Shown: positions 63,868 to 64,000 of the stretch, in pieces
Layout of the letters: each line of letters begins with the position of its first letter
Position numbering within the stretch: position 1 is the stretch's first letter
Origin: Limnephilus marmoratus
Taxonomy: Eukaryota; Arthropoda; Insecta; Trichoptera; Limnephilidae
Length of the DNA stretch: 64,000 nt
Reading direction: 5' to 3'
Assembly: GCA_917880885.1 (NCBI GenBank)
Contig: OU862908.1
Span: 13,937,501-14,001,500, forward strand
Notes under the pieces: generated by a model
Told to the model about the DNA's origin: nothing
Seen by the model: only the letters and a program-made list of their open reading frames with translations
The model's database searches: none
Translations under genes and position numbers: made by a program

Positions 63868-64000
63868 AAACCAAAGTTAATTGTGCCTACTGGGAGACCC
63901 TTACCTTATAAGAGTTATAAGATGACCTTAATACGCTGAAAACGGTAATGATCAAAAATAAAATTACTGGGGAATAGTTTAAAACTGTTTTAATATATTA

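Overview
The window looks like a gene-poor, AT-rich, repeat-dense stretch of an insect chromosome. The repeat types (R1-clade LINE, BEL/Pao, Penelope, mariner, small Helitrons with purine-rich cargo, tRNA-derived SINEs, dispersed GTAGGTACCTAC-like runs) fit Insecta. The Helitron end types resemble those I know from Lepidoptera, but the order is not proven. No complete ordinary host gene is visible. The best host-gene signals are a putative 11-codon first exon with a good splice donor (46865-46897) and a juxtaposed acceptor/donor (54056/54057).

Layout. 0-7.6 kb: the 3' end of an R1-clade LINE at the left edge, then SINE, Helitron and non-coding DNA, ending in a mariner-like element with roughly 200-bp inverted ends (6.7-7.57 kb). 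7.8-9.0 kb: three short coding-like ORFs of unknown family. 10.88-19.08 kb: one complete minus-strand BEL/Pao LTR retrotransposon. Its 449-bp LTRs differ at about 4 sites, and it has a GGTAA target duplication, a tRNA-Tyr-like primer site, a minisatellite leader, gag, and a pol that keeps a 953-codon frame although the RT catalytic core and most of the integrase are missing. A 5'-truncated LINE sits between gag and pol with its own target duplication.

19.1-26.1 kb holds plus-strand fragments that read like decayed protein-coding DNA of an unrecognised family. They are broken by a mariner relic, a SINE and a Penelope-like element (15-bp target duplication), and the Penelope element is itself split by a poly(A) LINE (12-bp target duplication). 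26.7-39.4 kb is a mosaic of LINE, SINE and Helitron copies. It includes a tRNA-SINE split by two head-to-tail copies of a 385-bp MITE, with three copies of a 9-bp target sequence. 39.4-64 kb is mostly unannotatable AT-rich DNA with scattered Helitrons, Penelope-type terminal motifs resembling hammerhead ribozymes, foldback MITEs, tandem repeats and LINE tails.

The repeats explain one another. Nesting orders the insertions (decayed coding DNA, then Penelope, then LINE; BEL, then LINE; SINE, then MITE pair). Several non-autonomous families share ends or tails with possible autonomous partners. Identities come from motif recognition only; no database search was possible.
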